Assembly (NCBI GenBank): GCA_029556545.1
Contig: JAKQEQ010000046.1
Location: 1 to 48,999 of the forward strand
Direction of reading: 5' to 3'
Length of the DNA: 48,999 nt
Source of the DNA: Candidatus Hydrogenedentota bacterium
GTDB lineage: Bacteria > Hydrogenedentota > Hydrogenedentia > Hydrogenedentales > JAGMZX01
Shown: positions 41,880 through 48,999 of the stretch, in pieces
How positions within the stretch are numbered: position 1 is the first letter of the stretch
Layout of the letters: the number at the start of each line of letters is the position of its first letter
The notes under the pieces: generated by a model
The model's input: only the letters and a program-made list of their open reading frames with translations
Databases searched by the model: none
What the model was told of the DNA's origin: nothing
Translations under genes and position numbers: made by a program

Positions 41880-43202
41880 TTAGAGCGCCCAGCGTTCGTC
41901 TTCCGGTTCGACCAGTTTTTCCTGGTCGCGAATGAAATACAATGGGTCCGTCGTCTCCGGCATGTCCGTGATGGGAGCGGCCTCATCGGTGCCGAAGAAC
42001 CCGGCATAATCGCCGTGGAAACCGTCGCAGATGTGACGCGCGTGGCACGAACGGCAGGCCTCGTGATACTGGTAGGCGCAGTCGTCCTCGGCGCGCTGCT
42101 CGGCTTCCTCGATGTAGAGGGCCGCCTTGCCCCGGCGCAGTTGGCGCAGGCGCGCGAGCACGCGCTGTGCGCGGAACTTAATCGCCATCTTGAATGGTTG
42201 GGCTTCGCAGCGGGCCAGCAGCGCGTGCGGGTCGCGCTTGTACAACTCGTGCGACCGGTACCCGATGTGGAACGGCGGCGTGGTGTTCCCGTCGCGCATC
42301 ATCTGCGTCTGCATCATCGTCCACAACCAGCTCGCATAGTCCCACTCGTGATGGTCGTAGCTCAGTTGCTTGTAGTTGTAGAAGTTCTTGCGATGCCGCG
42401 GCTCCGCCATGCACAACGGCATATAGCGCACGTTGACCTCGATGCCCGCGTCCTCGAGGAGGTCCATGGCCTTGGTCAGTTGTTCCTTGATGTCCGAATA
42501 GCGCGCCACGTTCCGCGCCGTCCGCGTGCCGGACTGCTGGTCGCCGAAGGGGTTGAACGCGATGAAGTTCACGGCCAGCGCGCCGTACTCGATGGCCTTT
42601 TGCGCGACCTCGGGCAGTATCTTGACCACCGGCTCGGACATGGTGCAGTTGAACCGGAACGGTATGCCCAATTCGCGCATGCGCTCGATGGCCGCGATGA
42701 TCTTCTTGTATCCGCCCTTGACGCCGACCACCTCGTCATGGATTTCGCCGATGCCGTGCAGGCTTACAAGGAAATCGCGGGTGCCCGCGTCGCGGAACTT
42801 CTCGAGCAGTCCGGGCTTCCCGAGCATCAATCCGTTCGTGATGAGTGTGGGATAGAGGCCGATGTCGCGGCAATGGCGAATCAGATCGAAGATGCCCTTG
42901 AAGATCGTCGGCTCGCCGCCCTGAATGTCGATGGCGGTGTTGCCGTAGAAGTAGCGCAACGTCGAGCAGATGTGCTTCGCCTTCTCGATTGACATGAACG
43001 GGTGTTCGGGGTGATGGTGGTCCTCGATCCGATTGATGAAGTAGCAGAAGTAGCAGCGCGCGTTGCAGGTCTGGCCCAGCCACATGACGCCGCGCCGCGA
43101 CAAGGTGCGCTTCTTGGTCCGCTTGAGGACCCGCGCCGGCGCTGGCGCATCGCCCGTCTCGAGCGCGGGCGCGCCCGGGACCGCTTGCGTCGTTGTGGCC
43201 AT
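41880..43202 (-). CDS. Radical SAM enzyme with SPASM-like C-terminal cysteines
   Basis: 440 residues from ATG 43202 (GGAG 9 bases upstream). The [4Fe-4S] motif CNARCYFC (Cys46/50/53) and GGEPTIF are intact, with a TIM-barrel through about residue 300. The C-terminus has a Cx2Cx5C set, CRSCHARHIC (Cys383/386/392), resembling the SPASM/twitch motif that binds auxiliary clusters, then DPLYFIRD. Function: SAM-dependent radical modification, possibly of a sugar, lipid carrier or peptide. The adjacent gene's N-half aligns with it. A repeat element fills the gap to the ABC gene. Confidence 0.88.
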   Translation of the reverse strand: MATTTQAVPGAPALETGDAPAPARVLKRTKKRTLSRRGVMWLGQTCNARCYFCYFINRIEDHHHPEHPFMSIEKAKHICSTLRYFYGNTAIDIQGGEPTIFKGIFDLIRHCRDIGLYPTLITNGLMLGKPGLLEKFRDAGTRDFLVSLHGIGEIHDEVVGVKGGYKKIIAAIERMRELGIPFRFNCTMSEPVVKILPEVAQKAIEYGALAVNFIAFNPFGDQQSGTRTARNVARYSDIKEQLTKAMDLLEDAGIEVNVRYMPLCMAEPRHRKNFYNYKQLSYDHHEWDYASWLWTMMQTQMMRDGNTTPPFHIGYRSHELYKRDPHALLARCEAQPFKMAIKFRAQRVLARLRQLRRGKAALYIEEAEQRAEDDCAYQYHEACRSCHARHICDGFHGDYAGFFGTDEAAPITDMPETTDPLYFIRDQEKLVEPEDERWAL

Positions 43203-43227
43203 ACCTGAAAACTCCACTGGTTGTCCT

Positions 43228-43294
43228 TATAGGACCGATCCGACAGATCGGACCGATCCGTCCGATCCGACCGAAAGGACCGACAGGGCCTATG
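43228..43294. repeat. Repeat F copy with GATCCGACC-type internal tandem units
   Basis: Begins TATAGGACC (43228-43236) and ends GGGCCTATG (43286-43294), as the 27758-27793 copy does; inside are near-tandem ACCGATCCG/GATCGGACC units. The right end overlaps the stop codon (TAG at 43290-43292) of the ABC ATPase gene. Confidence 0.65.
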
Positions 43295-45365
43295 TTTCGT
43301 GTTTGGGCCTGACCCGCACCTGGCCCGCAAAATACAAGTGACGGCCCGCCTCGAATCGAAGCGCGCCCATTTCCGAGGGGCGCAGCGCCTGCAATACCCG
43401 CGCGTTCTGATCGGGCCGCGTGTTCAGCGGCGTCATGCGAAATCCCAAGTCCCGCGCCGTAGCCTCGAAGATAACAGACGGGAGCGTGGAACTCAAGGCT
43501 TTCGCGCGCGAACCCGGCGCATACGAACGGTTCAGGTGCTTCCAGACCGACAGCGCGGGGTCGAAGGGCGGGAACGCGCCGGATTCATGATCGGTCTCCC
43601 AGTGATCGTATTCCGGCCGGATCACGACGGATACGTGGTACTCCTGAGCCTCGAACGGTTCCCACGCATCGAGGTATATGCGCAGGTCAATGCCGTCTTC
43701 GACGGCCTCGATTTCCCACTCCTGCCGGAACGGGAACCGCCGCGATTCGCCCGAGACCGTCATCCGCCGCCCATCGGAACGCACGGGGCTCCACTGAAGG
43801 CTGAAACTGTCATGCCAGAGATGTTCGATAAACATGGACGAGTAAAGATGAAGCGACGCCGTCAACTCCTGGTCGTCGAAGGCCAGGCGCACCTTGCCCA
43901 ATTCGAAGCGCGCCGAAAGCCGCCCCGAGCGCACGCTCCGCTCCGCCCGCACGCGTTCTTCGATGCGCGCGCGGTCCGCCGAGGTGTCTATTTCCAAGGT
44001 CAACACGTCGTGTCGCCCCGCCGAGAAGGTACAATCTTCCTGAGGAAATCTCGCATAAGAAATCAACAACCGGCTGAAGGACACGTATTCCGAATTTGCC
44101 CAGAGGAGGCCCATGTGCCGCAGGTGCGGCGTGACGCGAATCAGCAGCGGCGGCAGCGGCGCGCCTTCGGCGGGCAGCGCGGCGGCGTCCCGCGCCGAGA
44201 CTTCGGGCGCCACAATCACGTTGCAGCCGGCGTCGGCGGGCAGGATGTCCGGGAAACGGCCCGCATAGTCGCCGTAGAGCCAGTGGAGATACGACGTGGG
44301 CAGGTAGAGAATGAGTTCGATGAGCGAGAGGTCCGTCGCGTGTTCGCATTCTATGGCCGCGCGCCACGTCAGCTTGCCTTCGGCCAGTTCCATGCGCCAC
44401 TCGAGTTTGAGGGGCAGCCGCGTCATCCGCCCCGAAGCCGCGCAGGACGCGGCCCCGGCCTCGGTGACGTCCCACTCCGCGTCCGTCGATGCATGGCGCT
44501 GCCCGAGCGACGTCAGGGCCATCTGGCATCCCAGCGACGCGGTAATCTCTTCCTGCCGATGAAACAGCGAAAGCCGCCCGTCGCAATGAATCGCCTCGAG
44601 TGCCCCGTCCGTAAACGTGTGCACGCCCCGGTCTCGGCCCACCTGCCGCAAGTAGAAGTTGATGGTCTTCTGCGGCGTGTCGCGGACGACCATCTCGCCC
44701 TTGTTCAGCAGCACCACGCGCTGGCACAGCGTGTTTACGATGCCGAGGTCGTGCGACACGAAGACGATGGTCTTGCCCTGTTCGCGCAATTCGCCGATCT
44801 TGCGCCGGCACTTCCGCTGGAATTCCTCGTCGCCCACGGAGAGCACCTCGTCGACAAGAAAGATATCGGGGTTCGTGTGGGCGGCCACGGCGAAGCCGAT
44901 GCGCACGTACATGCCGCTGCTGTAAGTATCCACTGGCTGATCGATGAATTCCGCGATGCCCGAGAACGCCACGATCTCGTCGAATACCTCGTCCACCTGC
45001 GCATGCCGCATGCCGAGCAGCCCCGCGTTCAGGTACACGTTTTCGCGCCCGGTCAGCATGGGGTGGAAACCGGCCCCCAGTTCGAGCAGCGACGCCACAC
45101 GCCCCCGCACCACGACCTCGCCACTGGTCGGCAGCGTGACGCCCGCCAGTATCTTGAGGAGCGTGCTCTTGCCCGAGCCGTTCCGTCCGATGATCCCAAG
45201 CGATTCCCCGGCGGCGACTTCGAGCGTGATGTCGCGCAGGGCAGAGAAGCTTGTCGTTCTGCGACCGCGCAGCCAGTCACCCAACCCGCCGCGGCCCAGC
45301 ATGATCCGCGTGCCGCGCCGCGCGGGATACACCTTCGTGACGTGCTTTGCCTCGATGACCAGCAT
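43290..45365 (-). CDS. Wzt-like ABC transporter ATPase with very long C-terminal region
   Basis: 691 residues. The N-terminal ~240 are the Wzt/TagH type ATPase: Walker A GRNGSGKST (60-68), the Wzt insert (about 17-40), signature SSGMYVRIG (149-157), Walker B DIFLVDEVLSVGDEE and VSHD (about 167-206). It should power export of a polysaccharide or glycolipid. The C-terminal ~440 residues far exceed the usual Wzt carbohydrate-binding tail (about 150-200); they are rich in beta segments with Trp/Tyr (YLHWLYGDYAG, SFSRLLISYARFPQE, YHVSVVIRPEYDHW) and may hold two domains. Its ATG shares one base with the permease TAA (TAATG), implying coupled translation. Stop lies in a repeat. Confidence 0.85.
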   Translation of the reverse strand: MLVIEAKHVTKVYPARRGTRIMLGRGGLGDWLRGRRTTSFSALRDITLEVAAGESLGIIGRNGSGKSTLLKILAGVTLPTSGEVVVRGRVASLLELGAGFHPMLTGRENVYLNAGLLGMRHAQVDEVFDEIVAFSGIAEFIDQPVDTYSSGMYVRIGFAVAAHTNPDIFLVDEVLSVGDEEFQRKCRRKIGELREQGKTIVFVSHDLGIVNTLCQRVVLLNKGEMVVRDTPQKTINFYLRQVGRDRGVHTFTDGALEAIHCDGRLSLFHRQEEITASLGCQMALTSLGQRHASTDAEWDVTEAGAASCAASGRMTRLPLKLEWRMELAEGKLTWRAAIECEHATDLSLIELILYLPTSYLHWLYGDYAGRFPDILPADAGCNVIVAPEVSARDAAALPAEGAPLPPLLIRVTPHLRHMGLLWANSEYVSFSRLLISYARFPQEDCTFSAGRHDVLTLEIDTSADRARIEERVRAERSVRSGRLSARFELGKVRLAFDDQELTASLHLYSSMFIEHLWHDSFSLQWSPVRSDGRRMTVSGESRRFPFRQEWEIEAVEDGIDLRIYLDAWEPFEAQEYHVSVVIRPEYDHWETDHESGAFPPFDPALSVWKHLNRSYAPGSRAKALSSTLPSVIFEATARDLGFRMTPLNTRPDQNARVLQALRPSEMGALRFEAGRHLYFAGQVRVRPKHET

Positions 45366-46225
45366 TACAGGTAGTCCGATAGGGTCGGGCCGACGCGTCG
45401 GGAGACATAGGCCCCGATCGCCAGCAAGCACACACCCAATACCGCCGGCCAGGCCAACAGCCACAGGTCGGGGAACCGGCCCTCGAAAAGAACTTGGCGG
45501 TAAGCCGTGAGCAGTTCCGCCATGGGGTTTAGCAGGTATAAACGAACCAACCACGGATACCACGGCAGGTCGGATGCCCGTGTTACGAACTCGAGGGGAT
45601 AGAAGACGGGGGAGGCGTAGAACCCGAAAATGACGGCGACGCCGACCATGTAGCCGATGTCGCGATAGATCACGTTTGCGACGGCGAGCAGGAGCGCGAG
45701 CCCGACAAGAATCATCAAATGAATACTGAAAACCACAAAAACATACACAAAAGAAGGTCCGATAATACCGCCAAGCCCCAGATGCAACCCCACAAGTATC
45801 ACCAAGCCGATCCCCAGATTCACCAAGGGATACCCCGTGGCCGCGATCGGGACAACCTCCCGGGCGAAATGGACTTTCTTGACCAGATTCTGATTGTCGA
45901 TGAGCGACTGAGTTGCGCTGGTGAGTGCGGCGGCGGTGAACTGCCAGAAGATGAGTCCGCAGAGCAGGCTGACGGCGAACGGCGTGCCTTCCTGTCCGGG
46001 CACGGGCACACGCCCAGAGAAGATGAACGTGAAGATGAACGTGAGCACGAGCATGAGCGCCAGCGGCTCGATGATTGCCCAGAGGAACCCCATGACGGCG
46101 TAACGGTAGCGGACCCGGAGATTCTTCGAGACGAGATCGCGGAGAAGTTCCCGCGCGCGAATCAGATCGCGGGGCAGACGTCGTAACTGGCGTTGTTCGT
46201 TGCTGTTATAGAGAAACACGCTCAT
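45365..46225 (-). CDS. ABC-2 type polysaccharide export permease (Wzm/TagG-like)
   Basis: 286 residues with about six hydrophobic segments (from FLWAIIEPLALMLVLTFIFTFIF to LLAWPAVLGVCLLAIGAYV). The N-terminal NLRVRYRYAVMGFLWAIIEP is the Wzm/TagG signature. Forms the membrane channel for the adjacent ATPase and exports an undecaprenyl-linked or similar glycan. First gene of the minus-strand unit; no strong ribosome-binding site is visible at ATG 46225. Confidence 0.9.
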   Translation of the reverse strand: MSVFLYNSNEQRQLRRLPRDLIRARELLRDLVSKNLRVRYRYAVMGFLWAIIEPLALMLVLTFIFTFIFSGRVPVPGQEGTPFAVSLLCGLIFWQFTAAALTSATQSLIDNQNLVKKVHFAREVVPIAATGYPLVNLGIGLVILVGLHLGLGGIIGPSFVYVFVVFSIHLMILVGLALLLAVANVIYRDIGYMVGVAVIFGFYASPVFYPLEFVTRASDLPWYPWLVRLYLLNPMAELLTAYRQVLFEGRFPDLWLLAWPAVLGVCLLAIGAYVSRRVGPTLSDYL

Positions 46226-46276
46226 GCGGGCGCAATCATAGCACCGGTTGACGCCCGTTTCCAGACGCGGGACGCG

Positions 46277-47161
46277 CTACGGCGCGGGGCGTATGCATTG
46301 CGGGCAGGGTTTGTAGCCGCGCGAGATCGCGTCGGCAGTCGCGACGGGATTGGATGGTCCCCGGAGCGCCTGACAACCGAAGGCGTGATACAGGTCGCCG
46401 GTCGGCGTTACGTAGACCACGGACAGGTCATTGTCGGGCGGTGGAGAAGCAGGGAACGGCTGTGGGGAAACGGGGGGGGCGATCGGCGTTGTTTCCAGGG
46501 GTTTGCAGAGAGGGCACGGTGTTCGGAATCCGGCGGCCACGGCCTGATCCAATGTCCCTTCGTAGCGCTGGCCCGTTCCGCCCAGGTAGACCGAACAATC
46601 GCCGCGATGATAATGCGGGTTGGACTCCACGGAGTAGACTTTCGACGGTGGGATCGGGCTTGGCGGAGGCGGCGGGGCCGCAGGCGGCTCAGGGACGGCG
46701 GCGGGGAGCGGGGGAGGCGGCGAGGATGGAGTTGGCTGCGTCTCCGGTGACGCCGACTCGCCGCCCGAGGACACCTGGTACACCAGAATACCGGCGACGA
46801 CGCAGGCCGCGGCCAGCAGGCCGCTCCCGATCACCAGCAGAACGATGCGTTTTCTGCGGCGTTTGAGGAACGCGCGGTGCTTCTCCAGAATCTCTTCGGG
46901 CACGTCCACCAGCACGGCCGCCTCGGCCTGCGCCGCCTCATACGGGTCTTCCCACTGGTCGTCCGGCGCTTTCCTGTGCGCGCCGAAACTCTCGGGGGCG
47001 ATCCGCTGCGTGGGCTGCGTCGCGGGGTCGCCGCCGACCGCCCCTGGCTCGGCGGGCACGAGGATATACTCCCCGCAGTACTGGCAACGCCCCTTCTGCC
47101 CTCGATACTGGTCGGAGATGCGTAGCTCCGTTCCGCAATTCGGGCACGTCATCAGGATCAT
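46277..47161 (-). CDS. Membrane zinc-ribbon protein with duplicated YHxxxC/PCxxC domain
   Basis: 294 residues from ATG 47161 (GGGAG 7 bases upstream). N-terminal zinc ribbon CPNC (Cys6/9) with CQYC (26/29) and helices to ~100, then one transmembrane segment (about 105-128). A Pro-rich linker (140-175) leads to two copies of a small metal-binding module: YHRGDC...PCPLC (His185, Cys189, Cys216/219) and YHAFGC...PCPQC (His259, Cys263, Cys286/289). These resemble the Ada-like YHxxxC/PCxxC modules seen in competence/nuclease proteins. Cytoplasmic ribbon and outside modules would be placed on opposite sides of the membrane. Function unknown. Confidence 0.7.
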   Translation of the reverse strand: MILMTCPNCGTELRISDQYRGQKGRCQYCGEYILVPAEPGAVGGDPATQPTQRIAPESFGAHRKAPDDQWEDPYEAAQAEAAVLVDVPEEILEKHRAFLKRRRKRIVLLVIGSGLLAAACVVAGILVYQVSSGGESASPETQPTPSSPPPPLPAAVPEPPAAPPPPPSPIPPSKVYSVESNPHYHRGDCSVYLGGTGQRYEGTLDQAVAAGFRTPCPLCKPLETTPIAPPVSPQPFPASPPPDNDLSVVYVTPTGDLYHAFGCQALRGPSNPVATADAISRGYKPCPQCIRPAP

Positions 47162-47257
47162 CGCGCGCTCCCATCCCTGGCGAACACTATCGCGCCATTG
47201 ACAGCGTACACTCTGCCGCATCCCCGGAACAAGGGGGCCGCGCAACGGCCAAGGGGT

Positions 47258-47286
47258 TTGACCCTCCGAGGCCCGCAACCTATAAT
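47258..47286 (+). promoter_or_regulatory. Near-consensus sigma-70 promoter for the DUF5989-type gene
   Basis: TTGACC (47258-47263), 17-base spacer, TATAAT (47281-47286), followed by the ATG 45 bases beyond the -10 box. One of the strongest promoters in the window. Start of transcription expected near 47293. Confidence 0.8.
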
Positions 47287-47330
47287 AAGGCAAAGATTGA
47301 ACGTATTATCCGGTATCCGAGGAAGACAAC

Positions 47331-47480
47331 ATGGACGCAATGCGAGAGTTGTGGGCCTTCATGCGGGTTCGCAAGAAATTCTGGCTCGCGCCCATCATTA
47401 TCGTCCTGTTGCTGCTCGGAACCCTCTTCTATCTGGCCGGTCAGACCACCATCGGCGGCCTCATTTACATGGGGATCTAA
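47331..47480 (+). CDS. DUF5989-type small membrane protein
   Basis: 49 residues, too short for standard length filters. ATG 47331 has GAGGA 7 bases upstream and a strong promoter. The sequence (MDAMRELWAFMRVRKKFWLA, then PIIIVLLLLGTLFYLAG) has a basic, aromatic N-terminus and one transmembrane segment, the DUF5989 pattern of small proteins found beside polysaccharide and carbamoyltransferase loci. Function unknown; in this window it stands near the ABC exporter cluster but divergent from the zinc-ribbon gene. Confidence 0.65.
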   Translation: MDAMRELWAFMRVRKKFWLAPIIIVLLLLGTLFYLAGQTTIGGLIYMGI

Positions 47481-47563
47481 TACGTGATGCGCCTCCGGCG
47501 CGACGACGGTTTCCGGCAAAATCCCCGGTTTGTATGCACGACTCATCGATATTGAAGGTGTAA

Positions 47564-48508
47564 CTAGCCCTCCCGGAGGAACGCGATGAGGCGAGGAGTG
47601 ACCGCGTCGGCGTCTTCGTAGGGAACCGCGTGGCCGCCGCCGGGGACGGGGACGAATTCGAGCCAAGGCATGTAGGCGCAAACGCGCTCGTGGAGCGCGT
47701 ACTCTACGATTCCGTCGCGGTCGCCCCAGAACAGAAGCCCTTTTCGTTGTTGCCGCCCGACCCGCTGGTACACGGCGTCCATATGGCCGAGGTCGTAGTC
47801 TCGCATCGTTCGGACGAGCGCGCGTTTGTACCCCTTGTACTGAAGTTGGTCCGCATACGCGGCGCGAAACGCTTCGAGCGTCTCCGGGTCGTCGGTGAGC
47901 CCCCGGGGCATCTGGTCCATGACGAGCCGGTCGCCGAACGCGCGGAGTATCCACGCGCCGAGTCCCGGCGTCGTGAGCAGGCGCGAACTGCCCGGAAGCC
48001 GCATCATGCCGGCGGGCGCGAACAACGCCACCTTGGCGACGCGGTCGGGGTGGCGGTCCAGGAAATGGACCGTGATCGCGCCGCCCATGCTCAGCCCGAC
48101 AAGGTCGACTGGCTCCGTGATCCCCTGCGAGTCAAGCAAGTCCAGCAACTGACGATCGAACAAGTCCTCGTCATAACGCCTATGGGGCCGCTCAGAGAGG
48201 CCGCGCCCGAAGAGGTCGTAGCGCAATACGCGAAACGCGGCTCGCGCGAGGGCATCGAAGTTGCGGTCCCAGATGAAGAAGGGCGAAGAGAAGCCATGCA
48301 CCAACACTACCTTGGGGCCGTGTTCCGGTCCGGCCCACTCGAAGTGCGTGACGCCGCCCGATAGACGCGCGAAGCATTTTCTCGAAAGGCGCGCGCGGAC
48401 GGCGTCGTTCAGATCCACGCGCTCCCTGGTCGGCAGGAGCCACGGCCCGATCGCGAGTGCCGCGAGCATCGCAAGCATGCACCACAAGACAATCGAAAGT
48501 AGCGTCAT
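47564..48508 (-). CDS. Alpha/beta hydrolase with N-terminal membrane segment
   Basis: 314 residues from ATG 48508. A hydrophobic N-terminal segment (about 3-25) anchors or exports it. The hydrolase domain shows VVLVHGFSSPFFIWD (oxyanion HG), nucleophile Ser in VGLSMGGAI, the acidic residue in LFWGDRDGIV, and His in GGGHAVPYED. It fits the epoxide-hydrolase/esterase-like subgroup; substrate unknown. Confidence 0.85.
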   Translation of the reverse strand: MTLLSIVLWCMLAMLAALAIGPWLLPTRERVDLNDAVRARLSRKCFARLSGGVTHFEWAGPEHGPKVVLVHGFSSPFFIWDRNFDALARAAFRVLRYDLFGRGLSERPHRRYDEDLFDRQLLDLLDSQGITEPVDLVGLSMGGAITVHFLDRHPDRVAKVALFAPAGMMRLPGSSRLLTTPGLGAWILRAFGDRLVMDQMPRGLTDDPETLEAFRAAYADQLQYKGYKRALVRTMRDYDLGHMDAVYQRVGRQQRKGLLFWGDRDGIVEYALHERVCAYMPWLEFVPVPGGGHAVPYEDADAVTPRLIAFLREG

Positions 48509-48621
48509 ATACTCGTCCCCTTCTTGCGTCCCCGCGCGTTGTTGCGGTATTCCGCCGTTAATTGCGCCATGAACAGGCGCCTTCTTATGCCGCGCGGACG
48601 GGTCGCGATTCAAGGCGGGGG

Positions 48622-48660
48622 CGAGTGCGAGTACGAGTACGAGTACGAGTACGAGTACGA
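48622..48660. repeat. (GAGTAC)n hexamer tract
   Basis: Five to six tandem copies of GAGTAC, with GAGTGC at the left end and GAGGAG at the right. A degenerate counterpart (ACGAGTAGGAGTGCGAGTAT) lies at 2041-2060. In the 48509-48675 gap there is no gene. Confidence 0.75.
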
Positions 48661-48675
48661 GGAGGAGTGGGGGAG

Positions 48676-48999
48676 TTATGTGGGCGTTGCCGCGGCGGGG
48701 AGGGGTCGATTGCGGGTGTGTTCGAGAAACTGGAAGACGCGCTCGAAGACGGCCTCGCTGCCGTCGCCGTTTATTATCCCGTGTCGTTCGCTTTCGACGA
48801 ATACCAGTTCCTTCTCGCGCGTGGCGGCGTTGTCGAAGATGCCCTGCGCGCTCGTCGGGGTGACGGTCGGGTCCTTCGAGCCCTGAATGACCAGCATGGG
48901 CAAGTGCACCTGTTGCAGCGTGTTCTGAACGACGTGCATCAGTTCCGACAACTGCTTAATGGCCGTTAGCGGGTTCTTCGTGTAGTTGATGTGCTTGTT
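48676..48999 (-). CDS. Alpha/beta hydrolase (esterase/lysophospholipase), 5' partial
   Basis: The minus-strand frame is open to the right edge, so the N-terminus is outside the window; stop TAA at 48678-48676. The last ~107 residues show LPMLVIQGSKDPTVTP with the catalytic Asp and VESERHGIINGDG with the His, as in carboxylesterase/monoacylglycerol-lipase-like hydrolases. Nucleophile lies beyond the edge. Confidence 0.75.
   Translation of the reverse strand, partial: NKHINYTKNPLTAIKQLSELMHVVQNTLQQVHLPMLVIQGSKDPTVTPTSAQGIFDNAATREKELVFVESERHGIINGDGSEAVFERVFQFLEHTRNRPLPAAATPT

Noticed and set aside
43299-45374. 691-codon plus-strand frame opposite the ABC ATPase gene
   Set aside because: No recognisable motif and Arg/Gly/His-rich; the minus-strand ATPase has full Walker motifs.

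Overview
This 49 kb window is a GC-rich, gene-dense bacterial chromosome segment. Taxon inference: a member of Candidatus Hydrogenedentota or a close relative in the planctomycete/verrucomicrobial neighbourhood. The clues are a secreted protein with Glu-Gly (EGEG) linkers and duplicated NLTELLR-IQFFNS dockerin-like tails, a pseudopilin with an H-x-DG-type C-terminus, a CxAxR sulfatase, DUF1080, ThuA and PL10 proteins, and many short palindromic dispersed repeats of a kind common in those phyla. No rRNA, tRNA, CRISPR array, phage or insertion-sequence transposase was recognised.

Left part (1-10.5 kb): end of a secreted EGEG/dockerin-like protein with a terminator, a class I glutamine amidotransferase, a HAD hydrolase, a metallophosphoesterase lipoprotein, a double-nitroreductase SagB/ThcOx-type enzyme, a TIM-barrel glycosidase-like protein, a DUF1805 protein, the N-end-rule leucyltransferase Bpt and a Tat-exported sulfatase. 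10.5-12.4 kb is an accessory island of palindromic repeats holding a ribbon-helix-helix antitoxin, an apparent 3' remnant of its PIN toxin, and a nucleotidyltransferase/HEPN pair flanked by two direct copies of a ~90 bp repeat. 12.4-23.7 kb is mostly core metabolism: hemH, an AMP-ligase-like protein lacking two key motifs, dxs, an unknown exported protein, a short-chain dehydrogenase, a methyltransferase, prpE, tadA and a primary-type sigma factor. 23.7-38 kb is peripheral metabolism: tandem ThuA protein, CocE-like hydrolase, GspE/PilT-like mini-ATPase, HEAT-DUF1080 fusion, dodecin, EEP-family protein, then a plus-strand run of thioesterase, fatty-acid hydroxylase, GMC oxidoreductase, HEPN/MNT pair and pectate lyase.

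The most unusual locus is the minus-strand run 46225 to 39318: an ABC-2 permease, a Wzt-like ATPase with a ~440-residue extra C-terminal region (start codon overlapping the permease stop by one base), a radical SAM enzyme, and a protein joining a radical-SAM-like half without its iron-sulfur motif to a GT2 glycosyltransferase. The radical SAM protein and the N-terminal half of the fusion look like paralogues. I infer a glycoconjugate synthesis/modification and export system built around an active/inactive radical SAM pair. Next to it are a frameshifted pseudopilin gene, a membrane zinc-ribbon protein, and a 49-residue DUF5989-type gene behind a near-consensus promoter. The window ends with two alpha/beta hydrolases.

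Most long reading frames opposite the genes are artefacts of high GC and were left out. Start sites were chosen from Shine-Dalgarno-like sequences and family lengths and are less certain than the stops.
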